In this document: one piece after another, positions 58,070-64,000 of the stretch
Layout: every line of letters starts with the position of its first letter
Numbering within the stretch: the stretch's first letter is position 1
Source of the DNA: Maratus speciosus
Lineage: Eukaryota; Arthropoda; Arachnida; Araneae; Salticidae
Reading direction: 5' to 3'
DNA: 64,000 nucleotides
NCBI GenBank assembly: GCA_963932465.1
Contig: OZ010796.1
Location: 80,113,292 to 80,177,291 of the forward strand
Notes under the pieces: model-generated
What the model was told of the DNA's origin: nothing
The model's database searches: none
What the model saw: the letters and a program-made list of their open reading frames with translations, nothing else
Program-made: the position numbers and the translations under genes

Positions 58070-61000
58070 TAGGGTCAGGTGGGGTAAAATGGGTAGTTAT
58101 TGTTTATTTTTTTTTCAGTTTTCTTAACACATTTATAGTTTTCAAAATTACATATGATTGCTTGATGTTTAAGCTTTTTTCTCCTAGTTCATTTTTGTTT
58201 TTATAGTTTGTTCTATATGAGTGGCAACAGTAAAACCATTTGAGGACAATTTCATGCCACATGTGGTCTGATTAAACTTCTTCCTGCAGCTCATAATATT
58301 TGATATAAACTCATTTGTTTGATCTCATTTTGTTCATAAATTACAAACAATAAATTGTCTTTTGTTTTTGTTGTTTTATCTTAAATCTTATAAATGGGTA
58401 TAGTGTTAGGCTTAACATTTGTAGTACTTTTAAAGTGTTATATGGAACTTTTCTGAATAAAATTCTTTATTTTACTAGAATTAGAATAGAATAAGTTTAA
58501 AAAATACTTTAAAATGTTTATATAATTCATAGAGCGTTATTCTCAAGATCAGAAAGACTTGAAATTATCTGTACATAATTTAGTCAAGTCATTGCCCATT
58601 TCTAGAAATATTCCATTTCTAGATGGCATATCAGGTGCTGATTGGATTAGAAATTTTAAGAAGGGGTAATTGAAAGAGTTAGGAAATTAAAAACCAGAAT
58701 TGTTGACAAAAGTAAGAGTAGTGTGGTTTTGACACAAATTGCTTTCTCGATAAACATCAATCTGCCACATCTCCAAATAAGTTTAGTAAAAACTTCCAAG
58801 TCCAAGCAAAAGAGGATGAAGTTCTAACAAATAAAGGCTTTATGAAACAGTTAAAAAATGATTCTGAAAACCAGAACACGAAAATAGTTAAAATTGACAA
58901 GAAGAATTGCATTTTATGTTTTTCCTGATGCTGCAGATACAGAGGTATACATCCATTCATTACTCTTGTGACCATTAGAGCAAATTTTCAGAACTACTTC
59001 CAATTATTTTATTATTGAAATAAAATTTGATATGACTAGTTAAATATTATTATGTTTTACTCACATAAAATATATCTAATTTTAAACCAAAAGCCTTTTA
59101 CTTGTCTTATAATAAATCAAAATCTTGTAACAAATTAGATATATATTATGTGAGTGGAACACAATGGTATTTAATTAGTTATATCAATTTTATCCTAATT
59201 ATATTTCATAATGAATAATTGGAAGTTTTTCCAAAACTTTGCTCTAACGTTCACAAGAATAACAATGGACATTCTCACAGATTATATTGAAAAAAAAGGC
59301 AGATAATAGACACATTAAATGAACCAACATTTAATAATCTGGGTCATTATGTTTTTGACAGACTTTTGGGCCTTTCCATTGTGACGGGTGTGACATCCAG
59401 ACACAATTTTAAGAGCTTATATCTATATTTTGGACAATAAATTAGCTAATAAATCCCTGAAAAGTATTTAATTTATGTTTGTCCATATATATGCTTGAAT
59501 AATTGTGCAAACATGAAACTTCAATAGCTTTCTTTTTTTTTTTTTTAAATCTTGTGACGGGTGTGACTCTCTCCAGACATGAGTTTTCACTAGCATGCAC
59601 ATTTGTTAAAATTCCTGTGAATATTTAAATGTTTCATTATTAAAACATTTTTTTTCTAATAAAAGAGATTCAAGTTAAACTTAATGCATAATTTTCATCA
59701 TAAATTTTAATTAATTTAACGTATAAGAAATTTTTTTCTGCTGTCACGGGTGTGACAAAGTTGTGACGGGTGTGACATCATGCAAAGTATACAATTTTAA
59801 AGTTATTTACAAATAAAAAACAGCGATCGGTACTGACAGAAAACTTGATAATAGCTAATATACAAACAAAATTTAATAAAACTAACATTTTTATGCAGTT
59901 AGTTTAAAATCTGTAGTGTCCCTTACTTGTTATAAGTGATGCAGTAGGTATTTTTTTTTTCAATGGCAAAAGTGTTTTTATGCGAGACATCATCTTTCTC
60001 TGGCCAAATCCAGTGTTGTCCACTGGTTTGCATGTATTTCAAGCTTATTTCTTCCTTATGGCAGTTGATATTCAAGACATTGCCGTAGTACAAGGTACAA
60101 GCCATTGCACTTTTTGTTACTGGCCAGGGAAACCACAACATAGTCTCAGATATTTAAATCTGATGTTTTCAAAATCTTTCTGGGGGGGGATTCGCAATTA
60201 GCAGTGACTTACCTCCCTTAGTGTTGATTCCGTAATTTTTCCAATCAAAAAGTTGGTATTATCGCACTTACCTTAAAGTGGTGATAAGACTTGATGCCTT
60301 CCCATCCTTCTGTCAGCATTTGTTTAATTTCCAGTATTTTCTCTGCTGACACATACAATGTCTTTATTGCACCAATCTCCTGTGCACATTTAAAAAAAAA
60401 TCAAGAGCAGAATTAACTATTGCTTTTCTGGACTTAAGCAAAACCCACACTCTTGACGGTATCAATCTCCCAATTCCGCCAACTGCTCTGTTACCATGAG
60501 AAGTGGCCAAAACATTCCATTCATATGTTAGCTTAAAATCTTTGATCAAGAAGCACAAGTTCGAAATGTTATATTTGTTTTTAAACAGGGCTGCACAGCC
60601 ATCTGAAAAATTTTTTCACTATTTTGAGTTGGGGAAACTGTTTTCAGACTAGTAGTAATGGCATTTAAAAATTCCATACAGCATACTTATTTAACATGCT
60701 GCAATTCGTTACTGATTACTATATTATTACATAAGAGCAAATCTCATTACCTTTCAACGATGCAAAGCATGTAAAAATAGTGATTTGAGGGTTAGTCCAG
60801 TGAGCACTCTGGATCTCATTTTGAGAGACAGCATATAGTTCTCGGCAAAGTCACTTGTATTATTCCCTCAGTGTCTCCCACATTATTTTTGTCTTCAAAA
60901 TAACTGGATTGAGTTACAGTTATGTAAAGAATATTAATAATAAAATTTCATTTTCTTGAAAATCTATCAAAAGTTAAAGTAAATTGCCACTAAACTCAAA

Positions 61001-62201
61001 ATTTGCTAAAATAATTCAACTATATATATTTTATGATTTATCATTTTTTAAACCACATTTGTCTTAATATGTTCAGAAACAATAATGCTTCAATCTTACA
61101 CATCATTTAAGAAACATTTAAATATATTTCTAAACAATTTAAAATGGTGCCATACCTGTCACAAGGATTTTGTCACACCCGGCACACTAAAATTTCTCAC
61201 AAAATAAAAATTTAATGAATTTTCAAGATTTCATATTTATTCAGACTTGCAATAATTAGACTTTCAGAAAATTTCATGTATTTTTGAGAAAAAATGAATT
61301 TTGTATAAAAACTTGAGCATCTTTTTTGTGACGGGTGTGACAGAGAGCCAGTATAGATATATTTGTTTTAAAAATCGGGTCTTTTAAATCATTTTGAAAA
61401 ATTAAGTGTTTCAAAAGATAAACAAAGGTCACAAATAGTAATATATGCACATAGAGTGAAAATGCTGCTGTTTTAAATATTACATCTGGCGGAATGAAAA
61501 TACCTTATTTTACATTCTTGAAAGTTTTTGAAATTTTTCTAACTTTGACCTTAGATAAATTATAAAAGAATGCGTTTTACAGCTTAGTTCTCTGTAATTT
61601 CATATGTGTCATATTTTTACCTTTAATTTGATATATTACTTGTAATAGTAAGAGAAGTTTGAAATTTCAACCCTCATGTCCACTTTTTCATGGAAATGCC
61701 CTTTTAACACTTATAATGTAACAGGGTGAGAATAAGAGTTGAGAAAAATGTAGCCAGAAAATGTTTTCATTTTCACCTAAGCTTGATTAATAGTAAAGTT
61801 TCTCATTTATCAGTTAACTTAAATTTCATATTTAAAAAAAAAGTTGGCATTTTTTTAAGACATATAACATTGTTTTCCATATTACTTCATTATATAATCT
61901 CTGGCAAATCTATTTATACAGTATTTATTGTTAAACTTTTATATACCCATTTTACCCCACACTATACCCACTTTCACCTGCATGGGGTAAAATGGGTATA
62001 GCAAACATATACCTATTAAATGTTTTGTTGTAGACATACTTTTGCAGCCTAATAGATAAAAATTGTGTATTTTCATTCCAAGAATGTGCAATGTAAAGAA
62101 AATACCAAAAAAAGTTTTAATTACTTAACATTTGCCAAAATATTTTAACTGAACATCTAAAAATAGTGAATTTTATACCCATTTTGCCCCATCTGACCCT
62201 A
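58070..62201 (-). mobile_element. 4.1-kb DNA transposon with TIRs and repeated 14-base motif
   Basis: The left end tagggtcaggtggggtaaaa and the complemented right end tagggtcagatggggcaaaa match over about 26 bases, both continuing into tgggta. The flanks share ata or aataat, but the exact TSD is ambiguous. The internal sequence gtgacgggtgtgac occurs six times (with two variants) and ggggtaaaatgggta occurs again, inverted and direct, at 61944-61999. Broken transposase-like exons lie on the minus strand at 59923-60602. I could not assign a superfamily. Confidence 0.75.
59923..60602 (-). pseudogene. Transposase-like gene fragment, spliced and frameshifted
   Basis: An exon begins after aaatttttcag (60603) with DGCAALFKNKYNISNLC, then WNVLATSHGNRAVGGIGRL and, after a one-base shift in a T9 run, CAQEIGAIKTLYVSAEKILE. 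It ends at a good donor, ttaag|gtaagtgcg (60271). A second piece (60141-59970) reads LYYGNVLNINCHKEEISLKY, then MQTSGQHWIWPEKDDVSHKN. The phrases DGC..xFKN, ATSHG...GGI and a closing WPE..D are, as I recall, typical of a large group of uncharacterised arthropod proteins thought to be transposase-derived. The precise family is not known to me. It lies within the TIR-bounded element at 58070-62201. Confidence 0.6.
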
Positions 62202-62368
62202 ATAATGACTAAACATGCACATTTAATGAAAAATATCAAACTTTACACAGCTGAGAAACGTCTGTTTTTCATTGTGCTTCCACATTCAAAAGCACAGTTG
62301 AAACAAAAATTCTTATATCCGATCTGTTACTATGAGGTTATTTAGATTTTTCTCCTTCAAATTACTAG

Positions 62369-63735
62369 GGGAGACTTGATCCCTTTTTCAGTTTTTAATT
62401 TTTATTTTGGAATAAACAAAATAATAATAAAAAAAATGTTTTCAGTTATTGTTAAAGGCTCATGTGTCTTTCCTATTGTAGTATTGTTTTTTATTTTTGA
62501 AAAACCATTTTAAAAATAAAAATAAATTGTTTTCCAAAAAATAAAAAATGGATCAAGTCTCCCCAATTGCAGGGAGACTTGATCCCTTGCCAAAGGAGAC
62601 TTGATCCTTGAAACAGATGCATTGAAATGATTCAAATTAAGTAGTAGAAATCAAATTTATTGTTGACTAACATGTAAAAATGGGGGAAAACACAATTAAT
62701 GATCAAAAAACACTTTCAAAGCTTGAAAAATCAAATTTAAATATTAAAATTATTACAGTTTGAAGAATTTCACAAAGTTGGGTAGTTTTTTTTTAAATGT
62801 CATCATTGTCCACAACACTATTGTCAATATTTTCTGGATAAATAAATTGGTCGAAATTAAGTTATCATTTTCTTAGAAAATTGATTTCACATTCAGATGA
62901 TAAAATCTTCTTTTAAATTTTTCCTACGAAATGACTAGTTTTCTTCTTTCCCAAAAATATCACAGTGACAAATTTATTTTCATCAATCGACAAATTTTTT
63001 GGATCTTCCATGATCTCATAAGAATGTTCATCATGTGGATCTGGGTTGGTTGAATCATAAACACTATAAAAGCTTTTGTAACTTTCTGAAGATTCGGGTC
63101 TTTCATGTTTAGCGATTTTACTTTTTTTCTTGAGAAGAAATGAGTTTTTCCCAATTTTTGTTTTTTATTCAGTTGACGATCTTGTATTTCTCCTTCATTC
63201 TGTCTTTTAGTTGGTATGGTTGACAAAATTTTTGAAGACCCTTTTTTCATTTCTTTCATTTTCCCATTTTTGGTAATGAAACTTTAGGGAAGGCTTGTAT
63301 GTCTCCTGGTGTCACTATGTTTGGTTTAACTGTAATTTTTTTACTGCTTGTTGGAGTTAATTGTTGTTCATTTGAGACGAAAGATGATAAAAAATCATCT
63401 TTAGAAATTCCTATTTAAGGGATATATTCCAGTGATTTTAAATCCATTTATTATATTAGTTGTCACCATGGCTTTAGGATAGGCAATTCCGATCAGTTCA
63501 GCAATTTGATAAATTGTTGTCCTTTGAGCAGGAAGATTAGTTATCAGTCTTGAACAGCCACATTAAAATATCTTTTAAGTGCTCCATATACAGCACGATC
63601 CAGAGGCTGCAATGTGTGAGAAGTGTGCGGTGATATTTTTAACAAAATTATTCCATTTTCTTTGGCATAATTCAAACTCTCAATGTTTATATGGTTATCA
63701 TGATTATTCATTATGATTAACACTTTACTGTTTTG
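62369..63735 (-). mobile_element. pogo-type transposon, 5'-truncated
   Basis: The 3' end (left in this view) starts at about 62368, after TA, with ggggagacttgatccc. The 14-mer gggagacttgatcc is repeated at 62369, 62572 and 62594 (direct; the last with one change) and 62550 (inverted), probably as transposase-binding subterminal repeats. A damaged pogo transposase C-terminal half follows on the minus strand. The other end is missing: at about 63736 an unrelated repeat begins. Confidence 0.75.
62960..63735 (-). pseudogene. pogo-type DDE transposase, C-terminal half, degenerate
   Basis: From 63735 downwards the minus strand reads KVLIIMNNHDNHINIESLNY, ENGIILLKISPHTSHTLQPL, DRAVYGALKRYF, then after a frame break TTIYQIAELIGIAYPKAMVT, NIINGFKSLEYIP, and further on VTPGDIQAFPKV and a lysine-rich tail (KEMKKGSSKIL). 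The order is that of the DDE_1 domain end and tail of pogo/Tigger-type transposases. The usual DNH at the catalytic aspartate reads NNH (residue changed to asparagine), and several stops or shifts follow, so it is inactive. The N-terminus is absent. Confidence 0.8.
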
Positions 63736-64000
63736 ATTCTAACTAGCAGGAAGGACCGAGCTAAGCTCGGTCAAAATTAGTTTTGTGTTTATCTCGATAT
63801 ATTTTCCCCACTGAATCATTCTTGCTGTTTTAGATGCAATTAGCTTGACCCTGAGACATAGGGACCCAAAATGACCCACTAATCGAAATTTTTCGAACAT
63901 GCGACCTTACACAATGCTCTTCTCGAGCCTGGAAACGATGGAATACAAAATTTTGTGAAAATCGTTAGTCGTTTTCTAGATAAAATAAGCTTGACTCACG
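63736..64000. repeat. Fragment of an unclassified interspersed repeat
   Basis: Begins ctagcaggaaggaccgagct and includes the palindrome gaccgagctaagctcggtc. It ends tagtcgttttctagataaaa and runs off the window. Its abrupt start inside the pogo transposase suggests it truncated that element. I recall similar short palindromes in invertebrate retroelement tails, but cannot assign it. Confidence 0.4.

Noticed and set aside
62202..62366. Possible THAP zinc-finger exon on the minus strand (CAFECGSTMKN-like)
   Set aside because: The cysteine spacing and following residues do not fit the THAP pattern, and stops follow quickly.

Overview
This window is non-coding, AT-rich eukaryotic nuclear DNA. It has spliced transposon genes with gt..ag introns, many mono-, di- and tetranucleotide tracts, and no host protein-coding gene that I could recognise. 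The mix of mobile elements (mariner, pogo, hAT, piggyBac-type, THAP/YqaJ-type DNA transposons and a Penelope-like retroelement) suggests a large animal genome, most likely an arthropod and perhaps a chelicerate. The species guess is an inference I cannot test from sequence alone. All boundaries, terminal inverted repeats (TIRs) and target-site duplications (TSDs) below were read by eye.

Layout, left half. Positions 1-1309 are a large palindrome around a TA-flanked mariner-type foldback; both outer ends carry a 70-base scrap of the same reverse transcriptase gene found near 38.4 kb. A decayed mariner-like transposon fills 1917-4933. It holds a hAT-type element (3818-4821), which itself holds a TTAA-flanked mini-element (4015-4214), so three layers are nested. 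Foldback mini-elements follow at 6615-7057 and 8013-18771. The second is split by a 10.3-kb segment (8372-18693) with hAT-like ends and a perfect 8-base TSD. That segment carries a 78-bp tandem array, itself split by a 2.5-kb insertion, plus a 409-bp hairpin and a pogo-type mini-element. A second hAT-bounded segment (20901-25246, perfect 8-base TSD) consists almost entirely of a 31-bp array followed by a 185-bp array. A third, weaker candidate spans 25906-29898.

Middle. A two-copy 588-bp tandem repeat (30349-31165, resuming at 39660-40006) is split by an 8.5-kb composite. Inside it a 325-bp array is split by a third TSD-supported hAT-like element (32074-35767). At the end of that array a 5'-truncated Penelope-like reverse transcriptase (36590-39540) sits in a TA microsatellite between 19-base direct repeats. 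A pogo-type element (40403-42119) and a 4.3-kb satellite of about 770-bp units (42783-47104) follow.

Right part. Here lie the only substantial coding remnants: a spliced SWIM/YqaJ-nuclease gene (plus strand, 49731-51374, broken by one stop and one frameshift) and, convergent to it, a THAP-type DDE transposase (minus strand, 56176-57158) with all three catalytic acids. Together they look like the two proteins of one ISL2EU-type DNA transposon. A 4.1-kb transposon with TIRs and six internal copies of a 14-base motif (58070-62201) and a truncated pogo element (62369-63735) close the window. The recurring theme is tandem arrays packaged between hAT-type termini, with later insertions landing inside those arrays.
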